Below, in pieces: positions 1-11,632 of a stretch of 64,000 nt of DNA (positions are counted from its first letter, which is position 1; each line of letters opens with the position of its first letter). Below the pieces are notes generated by a model that did no database searches, was not told the origin of the DNA, and saw nothing but the letters and a program-made list of their open reading frames with translations. The position numbers and the translations under genes are program-made. The stretch comes from Cymodocea nodosa (taxonomy: Eukaryota; Streptophyta; Magnoliopsida; Alismatales; Cymodoceaceae). The stretch covers positions 3,993,501 through 4,057,500 of the forward strand of contig CM072345.1 of the NCBI GenBank assembly GCA_036874045.1, in the 5' to 3' direction.

Positions 1-178
1 GTAAAGCCCAAGTGTACCTTGGGGGTGGACTAGCCGTTAGTGGTGAACCACCTAAAATTTCTGTGTATTATTGTTATTGTGTGCTTGCTAACTCTCTATA
101 TCAATCAGCCATTAAATAACAAAAAATAATAGATTATTACCATTCACCCCCCCTCTAGTAAGCCATAAGGTCCTAACA
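1..178 (+). repeat. 3' end of CopA-1 5' LTR
   Basis: The segment ends in CCATAAGGTCCTAACA and is followed directly by a primer-binding site, so it is the right end of a 5' LTR whose left part lies outside the window. It carries the C-rich CATTCACCCCCCC stretch typical of Sirevirus LTR ends. The same LTR family recurs at 12339-12954, where 'agcccaagtg-accttgggg' and the terminal sequence are recognisable. Confidence 0.85.
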
Positions 179-196
179 ATTGGTATCAGAGTAAGG
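179..196 (+). other. CopA-1 primer-binding site
   Basis: TTGGTATCAGAG follows the LTR end and matches the initiator tRNA-Met type site (TGGTATCAGAGC) used by plant copia elements. The last base of the usual core is changed (GAGT for GAGC). Confidence 0.85.
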
Positions 197-230
197 TTGA
201 TCTCGTTAATAGATTTAACCATCTGAGATC

Positions 231-1756
231 ATGGCTTTCCACACTATAGAGGGTCAGAATATCCATCGACCTTTCCTCTTTGATAGTAGCAATTATAACT
301 ACTGGAAAAATAAGATGGAGTGCTTTCTCAAGAGTACAGATGTGAAACTTTGGAGAATGGTTGTACATGGTACACCAATTCCAATCAATCATGAAAGTGA
401 CTAGACTGAGGAGGATGAAAGAATCATCTAGATGGATGCTCATGGGCTTAATTCCATTTACTGTGCACTAACTAGTGAATAGTATAATAAAATATCAGCT
501 TGTAAATTCTCTCATGAAGCTTGGAAGATCCTTCAAACTACATATGAAGGAACCAGCCAAGTTAAAGATATTAAAATCAGCATTTTATTAAGAAAATATG
601 AATTATTCAAAATGCTTGAAAAAGAAAGTATTACTGAAATGTTTTCTAGATTCACAAAAATTGTGAATGAACTAAGAGGCCTTGGAAGGAGCTTTTCTAA
701 TCGTGAATAGGTACAGAAGATCTTAAGAAGCTTGATAATCAAATGAAAGCAGAAGTCTACTTCCATACAAGATTCAAAGGATCTGAACAACTATTGAGTT
801 GAAGATCTGTTGGGAAATCTTCTAGCCCATGAAGTTCAGATGAAGGAATGGAAAGAAGAAGAAGGAGTCACTGAAAGAAAGGCTGAGAAAAAGAAAGAAC
901 TAGCCTTTCCCTCAACAGAAGATCAATCAAGCTCAAATGAGGATGAAGTATTACTGCTAGCTAGAAACTTTAGAAAAATGATGAGACAAGGAGGCAAAGC
1001 CAGCTCCTCAAGATCAAAAGTCCTTACATGCTACAAGTGCAAAAAGTTGGGACACATTCAACTGTATTGTCCTTTCCAATGGGAGGAGGACAAACAAAAA
1101 TGGAAGAAGAAGAATAAAAAGAAGATGGCTTTGAAAGCCACATGGGATGACAGTAGTTCATCCAGTAGCTCATCAAACTCAGATGAAGAGGCATCTACAA
1201 ACATGTGCTTTGTTGCACAAGAGGTATGCTCTACATCTCCTTATTGCTTAGAAAAAGAAAATGATGATGTAGATATAGATAGTCTTCTCTATATAGTAAA
1301 TAACTTATATGTAAAATTTAAGAAGTATAAGAAAGAATTAAAGAGTTTAAACTCCTATCTAGAAGATGTCTTTGCTGAATTAGAAAAAGCCCTAGTTGAT
1401 AATAGGGAATTAAAAATTAAAATGGATAGCTATAGTTGTAAAAATTTTGATCTGAAAGAAGAAAATAAGAATCTGTTATCTGAAGTTACTGATTTAAAGA
1501 AAATTGTATGTAAATTTACTAAAGGTGAAAATAGTTTAAACAAAATCATAGGATCCCAAAGAATAGGAAGAAGTAAATTTGGCCTAGGGTATGCTGTACC
1601 ACAGGAAACTCCCTACTATGGTGGAAAAATTAGATCTTACAGAGATGGCACAACTGTTTTTGTCATTAAGAGGAGATCTACTTCTATATGGCTACCAAAA
1701 GACAACAGGTTCAATATACAAAGGACTAACACTGATGGACCCAAGAAAATATGAGT
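231..1756 (+). pseudogene. gag: CopA-1 gag (decayed)
   Basis: Starts at ATG 231 (MAFHTIEGQNIHRP...), the usual start of Sirevirus Gag, the nucleocapsid/capsid polyprotein. The capsid part (about 231-780) is broken by several nonsense codons, for example TAG where W is expected before TEEDER. From 810 the frame is open: zinc knuckle CYKCKKLGHIQLYC (CX2CX4HX4C, near 1029-1070), a Ser-rich acidic stretch, then a Lys/Glu/Leu-rich predicted coiled coil (about 1260-1530). The end reads GPKKI then TGA where related Gags have W. A donor-like GAG|GTATGC lies at 1221-1229 and an acceptor-like TTTGTAG|G ends at 1788; removing 1224-1788 would join gag in frame to protease. Non-functional as it stands. 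Confidence 0.85.
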
Positions 1757-1788
1757 ACCAAAAGTCTTAATTTCAACATGATTTGTAG

Positions 1789-2913
1789 GATTGCATGGAC
1801 AAGAAAGCTCAAACGTCCAAGTGGATTATTGACAGTGGATGCTCAAAGCATATGATAGGTAAGAAAAGATTTATGAAATCTGTTAAATCAATAAATTCAG
1901 GATCTGTTAAGTTTGGTAACAATGAAAAATGTAAAATTACTGCCATAGGAAATGTTGCATCTAAAAATGGAAAAATAGAAAATTTCTTACATGTAAATGG
2001 TTTAAAACAGAATCTGCTAAGTGTAGGTCAATTATGTGACAAAGGTTACAGTATACTCTTTACTACAGAAAACTATTTTATATTACAACAGGATACACAT
2101 GAAATCAAATTTACTGGATATAGAAATAATTCAATTTATGCTTTGGAATTTCCATGTGATAATATATCTAGTGATGCATGTTTAGTTGCTTCTAATGAAG
2201 ATGAATGGTTATGGCATAAAAGATTAAATCATGCGAACATGAGACTTCTAAGAAAATTGACCAAACATGATCTTGTTAAAGGTGTGCCTAAACTCAAATT
2301 CATGAGAGATAAATTATGTAGTGACTACGCAATTGGAAAACAAAAGAAATCAGTACACAAGAGTATTGAAGACATTGCCACACGTCAACCATTAGATCTA
2401 TTGCATATGGACCTGTTTGGTCCTACACAGACAGCTAGTTTAGGAGGAAGAAAATATACCTTAGTGGTAGTTGATGATTATACAAGATTCACTTGGGTTA
2501 TTTTCTTAACACACAAGAATGAAGTCTGCTATGAATTCAAACATCTCTGTATTAGAATTCAAAATGAAAAAGAATCAACTGTGAAGAAGATCAGAAGTGA
2601 TCATGGAGGTGAATTTGAAAATTCTAAATTTGAAGAATTATGCAATTCCTTTGGTATACTGCATGAATTCTCATGTCCAAGAACTCCTGCATAGAATTAA
2701 GTTGTAAAAAGGAAAAATAGATCAGTATAAGAAATGGCAAGGATAATTCTTAATGCATCTGATCTACCAAAGTCTTTATGGGATGAAGTTGTAAATACTA
2801 CTTGTTACTCTATAAACAAAACTCATCTTAGGCCTATCTTGCATAAGACACCCTTTGAATTATGGTATGGTAAAATACCAAATGTTGGATATTCAAAGTC
2901 TTTGGATCAAGAT
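1789..2913 (+). pseudogene. pol: CopA-1 pol: protease and integrase, truncated
   Basis: Aspartic protease begins with KWIIDSGCSKHM (D-S-G active site near 1830). GAG-pre-integrase follows (WLWHKRLNHANM), then the integrase core with HMDLFGP and RSDHGGEF carrying the first two catalytic Asp. Three lesions are visible. The second Cys of the integrase zinc site is Tyr (CSDY). The third catalytic residue is changed, VVKRKNRS in place of VVERKNRS. Three stops lie around 2692-2733: Q to TAG, G to TAA and Q to TAA. The sequence ends mid-domain at GYSKSLDQD where a CopB LTR begins, so RT and RNase H are missing. Confidence 0.9.
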
Positions 2914-4689
2914 TGTTGAGTATTTTTTGTTTTGATGATGTGTGCTAAATGAAAATAATCATATTTGCTCAATTACTATTGCTTGTGAAAAGAAATTAAA
3001 ATCATCAATTAATACATAAAAAGCTTACTGATATAAATACTTGTCTGTATTGGATCTGAAGTTAATAACTAGTCGCTTCATTGCATTAATTTCTCATTTA
3101 GCTAAACGTTAAGTTAACGTGTGCTTTTATTGAAAAGCATGATATGTTTTAAAGTTATATCTTCTGTATCATGAACAGTGCACGTTTAGACAACTCGTTA
3201 AGTTAGAGTTTTGTTTGTATAGAGGTCACATGAGAACTCGTTATGTTAGAGGCTTAAAGGTTAAAATAGGTCATGTGATAACTCATTAAGTTAGTGAGTA
3301 AAAGAAGAGACGAACTCATTAAGTTAGTATTATACACGTGGTGAAATTATAAGTTACGAATGTTGTATTGTATCACGTGAGGTGCATATGTTTAACTCGA
3401 TAAGTTAACATAACTAAACGCGTTGAGTTGCTATATTGAACACTAAGGCAATGCGTTAGGTTAGCGTTATAAACTTAAGTTATTATTTTTGCATGTGGTA
3501 AAATTCTTTTTATAAAAACATTTGTTTATTACTGAATCGGTGAGTTAAAGTTTTTCAGAGACTTACAGTCGTAACAATCCGAAAGGTAACTTAAGTCATG
3601 TTTTCAGGTCTTGACACGTGTCTCACTAGTTTTATAATATAAAGAGTTTTTCGGTGACTTACATCCGAAACTTAAAATGTTTTCGGTGAGTTATCGTTTA
3701 ACCTTCCGAAAGAAAGGTTAAGTTGGTTCGTTGAGTTAGCATAACACCACGGACTTAGTTCGTTGAGTTAACTACAGTACTTGTCACATGAAATGGCACA
3801 TGAGGAACTCGTTAAGTTATATGTATATACTTGTGTTACTCGTTTAGTTAACATTAAAGTAACGACTTCTTATTACACTGATGAAAAATTTTTGGACGAG
3901 AAAGTTTATTTTGCAGGAAATTTTTCAGAGATCCAAGATTGATGATTAAAGGAAATTCGAAATATAAACATGGGTTGGGACGTGTGTGTTTCGATGAAGG
4001 AAAAAGAAAAGATGTGGAGAAGTGGAAAACTAGTAGTGATTAAGCGTGGAGGATATGCATGAAATGAAGATACAATATAAAAGGCATAGAGTTCTCGTTG
4101 ATCAAACCATCCTTGCACACAAAATGAAAAATCTTTTCAAGGATCAAACCATCCTTGCACACAAAACGAAAAATCTTTTCAAAGATCAAACCATTCCTGC
4201 ATGCCAAAAGAAAAATCTTTTCAGGGATCAAAAACACCTCTTCGGGCAAAATCTCTCAAGTGGAAGAAAATTTAGTGAAGCATAAAAAGGTAAGATTTTC
4301 GTCACTGAAGATTTGAAGTATCAGAAGAAAGCAAATTCGGTGAAGCATAAAAAGACAAGATATTCGTCACTGAAGAATTGCTGAAGAAGAAAGAAGAAGA
4401 AGAAGAAGAAGAAAGATCTCAAACAGGGAGAAATGTTTTAAATTCTGCAAATTAGTTTTCTCTGTTTGTAGTTATGAAATTGTATAGATGGAACATGGTA
4501 TCGAAATATAATTGCATCTACAATTCCTGAGGAGAATTGAATTGCATATTGTAATTGAAACCTTGAATAAAAATGATTTGATGAAAATAATATCTCGACT
4601 TGTTTTTGAGTTTTAAAGTTTCAATTATATTTCAGAAAATATTAAAAATACACTATTCACCCCCCTCTTGTGTAGCCATACGATCCTTT
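2914..4689 (+). repeat. CopB LTR inserted in CopA-1
   Basis: Begins TGTTGAGTATTTTTTG and ends CACCCCCCTCTTGTGTAGCCATACGATCCT, the CopB termini, but the last bases are TTTCA rather than ACA and no target duplication was found, so the right end is rearranged. It carries an array of CTCGTTAAGTTA and CACGTG motifs in its first 950 bases, a TATA box TATAAAAG at 4076-4083, and a (GAA)n run near 4383-4412. A block at about 3541-3720 with TTTTTCGGTGA and TTTTCGGTGAG repeats is absent from the CopB-1 LTRs. No internal element sequence is attached, so it behaves as a solo or end-broken LTR. Confidence 0.85.
4098..4240 (+). repeat. 42-bp minisatellite in CopB LTR
   Basis: About three and a half units of a 42-base repeat with core GATCAAACCATCCTTGCACA followed by AAAAATCTTTTCA. 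The last unit decays into GATCAAAAACACCTCTTCGG. Other CopB LTRs in the window carry fewer units, so copy number varies between LTRs. It lies just downstream of the TATA box, in the presumed R/U5 leader. Confidence 0.85.
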
Positions 4690-4740
4690 CATATTATGTG
4701 AATGGTATAATCCCTTTGGTAAGCCATAAGGTCCAAACAC
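4690..4740 (+). repeat. Junction fragment, possible CopA LTR end
   Basis: Contains GTAAGCCATAAGGTCCAAACA, close to the CopA LTR terminus AGTAAGCCATAAGGTCCTAACA, preceded by a poorly matching C-rich stretch. It may be all that is left of the CopA-1 3' LTR between the CopB LTR and the reversed gypsy fragment. Short match, so uncertain. Confidence 0.4.
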
Positions 4741-5047
4741 ACATTACTTCCTTTCTGAATTCTTGGTGGTATATCAGTTCCAGATCTTAATGTTATACAT
4801 ACATCTTCCAGGTTTTCATTACTTTCATGATGTTCTTGTATTTCATTTTCATGATTTTGATCTTCAATTATTTTTAGTTTTAATTTACATTTTTTAAATT
4901 CTATTGCATTGGTATTTTCTTTTGCTATATATCTTGCAAATCTGTAACATTAAAGTTTTTATTTGTGTTTTCTTGTTGCGTAACTGTAACTTCATTGTAA
5001 ATTCATCCAATTCTTTTAATTTTCTTTCTTGATCATCTAGTCTAATT
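4741..5047 (-). pseudogene. gag: GypG-3 gag fragment
   Basis: Reverse complement of the GypG-1 gag region near 27555-27860: the minus strand encodes pieces such as MRLDDLERK and CITLRSRTDIPPRIQ with substitutions. It joins abruptly at about 5047 to LTR sequence equivalent to 26170 of GypG-1, so the LTR 3' end, PBS and start of gag have been deleted. Same orientation as the adjoining LTR. Confidence 0.8.
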
Positions 5048-7840
5048 TCCTCCTCTCCCTATAGAATCGTGAATCAAGAATTGTAAGATGATCTCCTCTT
5101 CAACATAATGGCATGAACCCGAAACCAAGGCTAGAAGCTTTACGATCTCCTAATATATGAGTTGGTGCTTGGTGAAAATGGCTTCCCTTCCTACGACTCG
5201 ATCACTCCTCATAATGTTTGTTAGTCACCGTGTTTGGCTTGGAATCGACTTGACATCTGAAAAGTATCCTCACAAACCTCTAATGGTTAGTGATTTTAGT
5301 GGTATGGTGTGGAGCTTCAGAGAACTTCCAACGCTTCCTGTAGTTAGCGTGGTTCTCCACCTCTCCTCTTATAGTCTTTTTCTTCATCTTTTATATTTCT
5401 TTTAGTAATAACTGCTTCTACTTAAATGATCGATTTGATTTCCTTCATTCATATCAACAATGGTGATTTCTTCTTCATTCCATGAGTGAATTCCTACGTG
5501 ATACGTGCAATCGTGGTTTTCCTTCGAATTTCCTGTTTCTATAACTGCTATAGTGGCATATTAGAAAATAAATGGTTCGTGAAGTTAGTGTAACTCAACG
5601 GACTTACTTCGTTAATTTAACTATAAAACACGTGCAATAAAGAAATAACTTATAAGCTTATAACACTAACACAACGTGTTACCTTAGTGTATATTCAAGT
5701 AACTTCACACGTATAGTTATGCTAACTTAACAAGTTAAACATGTGCAACTCACGTGACATAATAAAGTATTTAAATTCAACACATGCATAATTCTAACTT
5801 AATGATTTCAAATATTTCAGACACTTACAAACCTAACTATCTGATGCTCAGACACATTTCAGATAGTTACCAAATAACTTACCGAACATTCACTTAGGTA
5901 ATGCATTAAGGTTACAACACGTGTACTCTAGGAAATAACAAAATATTCTTTAATCATTGAAAACATAATTGTCCGGTACATGAAATATAACTCTCGAAAA
6001 TAATAAACCATTTGGATACTTAGGAATTAAAAACCTATTGTTGAGTATTTTGTTTTGATGATGTGTGCTGAATGAAAATAATCATATTTGCTCAATTACT
6101 ATTGCTTGTGAAAAGAAATTAAAATCATCAATTAATATAGAAAATGCTTACTGATATAAATAATTGTCTGTATTGGATCTGAAATTATACTAAGTTAATA
6201 ACTAGTCATTTCGTTGCATTAATTTCTCATTTAACTAAATGTTAAGTTAACGTGTGTTTTTATTGAAAAGCATGATATGTTTTAAAGTTATATTTTCTGT
6301 ATCATGAACAGTGCACATTTAGACAACTTGTTAAGTTAGAGTTTTGTTCGTATAGAGGTCACGTGAGAACTCGTTAAGTTAAAGGCTTAAAGGTTAAAAT
6401 AGGTCACGTGAGAACTCGTTAAGTTAGTAAGTAAAAGAAGAGACGAACTTGTTAAGTTAGTGTTATACACGTGGTGAAATTATAAGTTACGAATATTATA
6501 TTGTATCATGTGAGGTGCACATGTTTAACTCGTTAAGTTAACATAACTAAACGCATTGAGTTGCTATATTGAACACTAAGGTAACGTGTTAGGTTAGCGT
6601 TAGAAAACTTAAGTTATTATTTTTACACGTGGTAAAATTCTTATTATAAAAACATTTGTTTATTACTAGTTCATTGAGTTATCTGTAACACAACGGAGAT
6701 GGTTCATTGAGTTAGCGTAACACCACAGAGATAGTTCGTTGAGTTAGCTACAGTACTTGTCACGTGAGTTAGCACATGAGGAACTCGTTAAGTTAGAAAC
6801 ATTAAGTTATATATATACTTTTGTTACTCGTTTAGTTAACATTAAAGTAACGACTTCTTATTATACTTGATGAAAAATTTTGGAAGAGAAAGTTTATTTT
6901 GCAGGAAATTTTTCAAAGATCCAGGATTAATGATTAAAGAAAATTCGAAATGTAAATGTGGGTCAAAACGTGTGTATTTCAATGAAGGAAAAAGAAAAGA
7001 CGTGAAGAAGTGGAAAACTGATAGTGATTAAATGTGGAGGATATGCATGAAATGAAGATACAGTATGAAAGGCATAGAATTCTCGTTGATCAATTATCCT
7101 TGCACACCAAAAGAAAAATCTTTTCAAGGATCAAAAACACATCTTCAGGGAAAAGCTCTCAAGTGGAAGAAAATTCAGTGAAGCATAAAAGATAAGATAT
7201 ATGTCACTAAAGATTTGAAGTATTAGATGGAAGAAAATTCAGTGAAGTAAAAAAGGTTAGATTTATGTCATTGAAGATTTAAATTATTAGAAGAAAGCAA
7301 ATTTAGTGAAGTAGAGAAAGACTGGATATTCGTCACTAAAGAATTGCTGAAGAAGAAAGAGAAGAAGAAGAAGAAGAAAGATCTCAAGCAGGGAAAAATG
7401 TTTTAAATTTCACAAATTAGTTTTCTCTATTTGTAGTTATGAAATTGTATAGATGAAACATGATATCTATATATAATTGCATCTAGAATTTCTAAGGAGA
7501 ATTGAATGGTATATTGTAATTGAAACCTTGAATAAAAATGATTTTATAAAAATAGTGTCTCGACTTGTTTTTGAGTTTTAAAGTTTCAATTATATTCAAA
7601 AATGTTGAAAAACACAATTCACCCCCATCTTGTGTAGCCATATGATCCTACACCTAAAATTCACTAATAGTTTCTAAATATACTTAATTAACGTTAATTT
7701 CCTGAAATTATGCAAATTCTTTCATTAAAGCATATAATAGTGTAATTATAACATAATGGCTTAATTCTCATATGATAAGCTAAATATTCTGCAATTAACC
7801 ATCATTTAACCATTAATATTATACACTTTTTCATTCTAAA
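5048..7840 (-). repeat. GypG-3 5' LTR (minus strand, interrupted)
   Basis: Reverse complement of the GypG-1 LTR (13672-14780 continuing at 26083) and of the GypG-2 LTR (48787 on). It reads on the minus strand from CTAAA/TTTAGAATGAAAAAG at 7840 down to GGGAGAGGAGG near 5048, interrupted by a solo CopB LTR at 6039-7652. A TATA box TATAAAAG lies at 5395-5388. The part at about 5590-5820 contains the block of CGTTAAGTTA and CACGTG motifs also found in GypG-2 and in CopB LTRs. No coding function. Confidence 0.8.
6039..7652 (+). mobile_element. Solo CopB LTR
   Basis: Complete LTR from TGTTGAGTATTTTG to ATGATCCTACA with no internal sequence. Flanks are CCTAT (6034-6038) and CCTAA (7653-7657), a five-base target duplication with one change, so this is a true insertion reduced by LTR-LTR recombination. 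Its TATA box position reads TATGAAAG, a mutated form, and it has a single minisatellite unit and a (GAA)n run near 7340-7378. Confidence 0.9.
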
Positions 7841-8597
7841 TAGGTGTTATGCTAACTCAACGAACTAGCTTAACTTGTCTTTCAGAAGGTTAAATGCTAA
7901 CTCACTGAAAAGTGTTTAAGTATCGGATAGTTAAGGTTGTAAGTATTCAAAAATCTTGATAACTCACCGATCTAGTAATAAATAAATGTTTTTTCAATAA
8001 GGTATTTACCACATGCAATAATAATAACTTTAAGTTTATAACGCTAATCTAACTTATTGCCTTAGTGTTCAATATAGCAACTCAATGCGTATAGTTATGT
8101 TAACTTAACGAGTTAAACATGTGCAACTCGTGTGATACAATATAACATTCGTAAACTTTAATTTCACCACGTGCATAATACTAACTTAACGAGTTTGTCT
8201 CTTTATTTTAACCTTTTGTTCACTAACTTAATGAGTTCTCATGTGACCTATTTTAACCTTTAATCCTATAACTCAACGAGTTCTCACGTGACCTTTTTAC
8301 AAATAACACACTAACTCAACGAGTTGTCTTAACGTACACTGTACATGATACAGAAAATATAACTTTAAAACATATCATCATGCTTTATAATAAAAACACA
8401 CGTTAACTTAACGTTTAGTTAAAAGAAAAGTTAGTATAACTTAATGACTAGTTATTTAACTTAGCATAATTTTAGATCCATTACAGACAAGTATTTATAT
8501 TAGTAAACTTTTTCTGTATTAATTGATGTTCTAAATTTACTTTCACAAACAATAGTAATTGAGTAAATATGATTAGATTCGTTTAGCACACATTATC
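7841..8597 (-). repeat. CopB LTR, 5' half, minus strand (CopB-4)
   Basis: Reverse complement of the left half of a CopB LTR, reading from GGTGTTATGC near 7843 to AGCACACATTATC at 8597. Its first 18 bases continue at 12321-12338 (ending ACTCAACA), showing that CopB-3 inserted into it. The right half of the LTR is missing at the boundary with GypG-3. It carries TAACTTAACGAGTT and CACGTG-like motifs along its length. Confidence 0.8.
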
Positions 8598-8876
8598 TAT
8601 TGAGTATTTTGTTTTGATGATATTAACATGTAAAACTACCTCTAGACAACGTTTTACTCATTAGATTAGTTAACTCAATGAGTTATACTTGAATATTTCG
8701 GGTACCTTGATTGAATAAACTATATTCAATACTCATTTGAAATCCAAACCCAACTTATACATGTTGATTTATTCATCTAAAAACCCTATTTAAACACTTA
8801 TTACACAAGCACTTAGGTTATTCGTAAACTTTGTCAAGAAAATCTTTCCCACTTGTTCCTATTACAATCTACGACA

Positions 8877-11129
8877 ATGGCCTACAAGGGTCGTGGCAGA
8901 GGAAAAGGCAAAAGCAAAGGAGATAAAGGAAAAGCCATAGAGCATGATGAAGTTCCACGTGCTTGGTTTAAGAAAATTTTGCAAGTTGACAAAAGGTTAG
9001 TAGAATTTTATAGTGATTATTTCTTTTCTGAAGAAATACTAGATGAAGTTAGACAAGAACTTGAAAATATAGATGATAGTATTAAGTACATGGGGATTCG
9101 AAGTAAATATGATAGAGAATATCGTATGAAATGTGTTGAAATTGCATTTTTAGAACAGTATGCAAAATATTTGGAAAAAGGTGTAGGTACATCAACTAGA
9201 ATTCCTCAAATACCTATAAACGGTACAAGACTACATGCATTTGAGGAAGAGCATGAGTCAGCTATCCCTACTCCTTTGTATTCAAAAGAAATAGAATCAA
9301 ATATTGTTGTAGATAAAGAAAAAGTTGAAAGTCTTCGAAAGGCTATAGCAATAGAAAGTGCCTTTGAAGAACTAAAGCAGAAAACTTTTATGGAGCAATT
9401 TGAAAACAAAATAGCAATACTTGATGAGGAGAAATAGAAATATTATAGAAAAAAGAAAATCTAAAAAATTATGTCTGAGGAAACAAAGTCTACTAAAAAA
9501 GGAAAAATAGATGAACATTTATTTCCTAAAGGTAATGTATGTCTAGACATTGTACCTTTTAATGCATCTGATAAACTCATTAGTTCTGAGCATGCAGAGA
9601 TTAATGAAGATAATGAGACTTTATTTTCTCCAGCTAGAAAACTTGAGAAGAAATCCAAGTCAAATATGAGCTCAAGTTTTTCTATTAGTACAAGTCCTGA
9701 TGATGTAGAAATTGACAAATTAGAGCATCAGGCACCTAATATTGAACAAGTTATTGTAGATATATTTGACAATGTTGAGGCAGTAACTAGTTCAAAGGCT
9801 AAATTGTCTAGAGTAGCAGATATTGAAAAAGTTAAGACTCCAGAAGAGCTAAATGTCAACCAGCCTTTTTTAGAATCTATAGAAATAGAGTCTAAGAATT
9901 CACAGCATGTATGAATGGAAATATCTATTGAACAAAATGAACAATTTCAAACAAATACACCAGTTGTAGAATTTGTGGAAAAATTGAACTCTAAAGATTC
10001 TATAGAGACTGAACAAATGAATGTTGAGCTTAATGAAAATATTCCTTACTCTGTTGAAGTTGAAGAATCAAGCTTACATACACAGCTTCAAGGAAATATT
10101 TTCACAAAGGAACAACATGGCATTCATTTTGAAGAAGAGGTTCCTAAAGATGAAGTAAACTCTGAATCAAGGCTTCAGGTATCACCTTCTGTGTGTATAG
10201 TATTAAAAATTCAAGGTAATTCAATTAATTTTAGATCTATGGAAGCATTGCAGACATACAATAATCTGATTACATGTCAGATTCTGCATGCTCGACCAAT
10301 AAAATTCAGAAATTTAATGGAAATAAAAGATCTATTTGAGTATCAAGGCCTCATTCAATTATTGCTAATTGGAACAAAATGGAAGCAATACAAAGAGCTT
10401 ATTGCAGCTTTCTATAGCAATCTGGTCAAGAATGAACATATACTAAAAACTCAAATAAATCAACAAGAATTCATATTGTCTCCTGAGTTAATTTTTGAAA
10501 TTTTGGGATTAAAGAATGAAGGTGTTGTTACAAACAGATTTGACATGATTAGACAACTGGAATGGAACATTCAGTCTTTATCAAAAATTTCAGATGTATA
10601 TACAGAAATGAGATTAATGGAAAATTTAAATGTAGAGGAGAGGTTTATTGCAAATATATTACATGCCAATTTATTTCAGAGAGTCAGACACAATATGGAA
10701 ATCAGCAGAAGTTGTTTATATGCAACTTATGGTCTGCTGAATAGAATTTAAATCAATTGGTTTGATGTTTTCACTTCTCAACTATAGCATATGAGTTTAA
10801 AGTTATTTTATGGTGATACTGTATGTAGACTCATTGCAAGCCAATTGAACTTAACCGACTGGCCCTTTGAAACTAAAGACATGAGAGCTTTTAGTATAAG
10901 ATATTTGCAAAAATTCCAGGCCATGCATCAATCTCAACGACAACAACAACAACTTGAATGTATAGAACATATACAACCACAACAACAAAGTTATTCAGTT
11001 CAAGCAGAACAGCAACCCTAGCTACCTCCTGACTTAGATGCAGTGCTTAACGACATCAGAAATGATATTAGGCATCTAGGAGATGAAATATGTAATGCTA
11101 TAAGTGATATACTTAGGAGGGATCGATAA
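8877..11129 (+). pseudogene. CopB-3 third ORF (env-position ORF)
   Basis: ATG at 8877 (MAYKGRGRGKGKSK) aligns with the starts in CopB-1 and CopB-2; an upstream in-frame start at 8853 is possible. Product about 750 residues: basic Gly/Arg/Lys N-terminus; helical DEVRQELENIDDSIKYMGIR region; acidic middle; a conserved block (RPIKFRNLMEIKDLFEYQG ... ILGLKNEGV ... ERFIANILHANLFQRV); a Gln-rich tract; and a helical tail (IRNDIRHLGDEICNAISDIL). I believe the block resembles the family called putative plant transposon protein, but did not check. No signal peptide or clear membrane segment. Six nonsense codons (9435, 9462, 9912, 10749, 10785, 11019) but no frameshift. Function unknown. Confidence 0.85.
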
Positions 11130-11300
11130 CTTTCTGTTTGCTTATTTCTGAATACAAAATGTAATATTTGTATTTATTGTTTAATTCATTGAACAATAAA
11201 TTTTTTTGTAAATGTTTACAATTCTTATTATTGTTTACAGAAAGTGTTGTTGTAAATATATCTCTTGCTATATATATTCTCTGAAATTATCTTTTTGATT

Positions 11301-11318
11301 AATGACAAAAAGGGGGAG
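11301..11318 (+). other. Upstream polypurine tract, CopB-3
   Basis: AAAAAGGGGGAGAAAT, preceded by TTAATGAC, lies about 310 bases before the 3' LTR. It duplicates the tract that abuts the LTR. Repeated polypurine tracts are a Sirevirus trait. Confidence 0.75.
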
Positions 11319-11618
11319 AAATGCTATAAAAAGATGATTATAATTTTAATTACATATAGTATAAAGGGAGATGATATTTATATGGTTATTAGAATCTGAC
11401 ATATGATAATATAATCTGAAAGGTAGAGAAATGATACGTATATAATTAACATCTGAAAGTTTTATTTCTAAGAGATGAAATTTACACAAACAATAGAAAT
11501 AAGCTTAAGTGAACTTAAGTCAGCAAACTTGTTTGTTGAATTAAAAGTTAACCCAACGAAGGTGCTTTGTTGAGTTAAATATATTTCATAATTGATTTAA
11601 TATGGTTTTGTCATCATC

Positions 11619-11632
11619 AAAAAGGGGGAGAT
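11619..11632 (+). other. Polypurine tract, CopB-3
   Basis: AAAAAGGGGGAGAT immediately precedes the TGTTGAG start of the 3' LTR; it would prime plus-strand DNA synthesis. Confidence 0.9.

Noticed and set aside
10921-11021. Gln-rich protein tail as a host transcription factor
   Set aside because: The poly-Gln tract is part of the third ORF of a retrotransposon in four copies; no DNA-binding domain is present.
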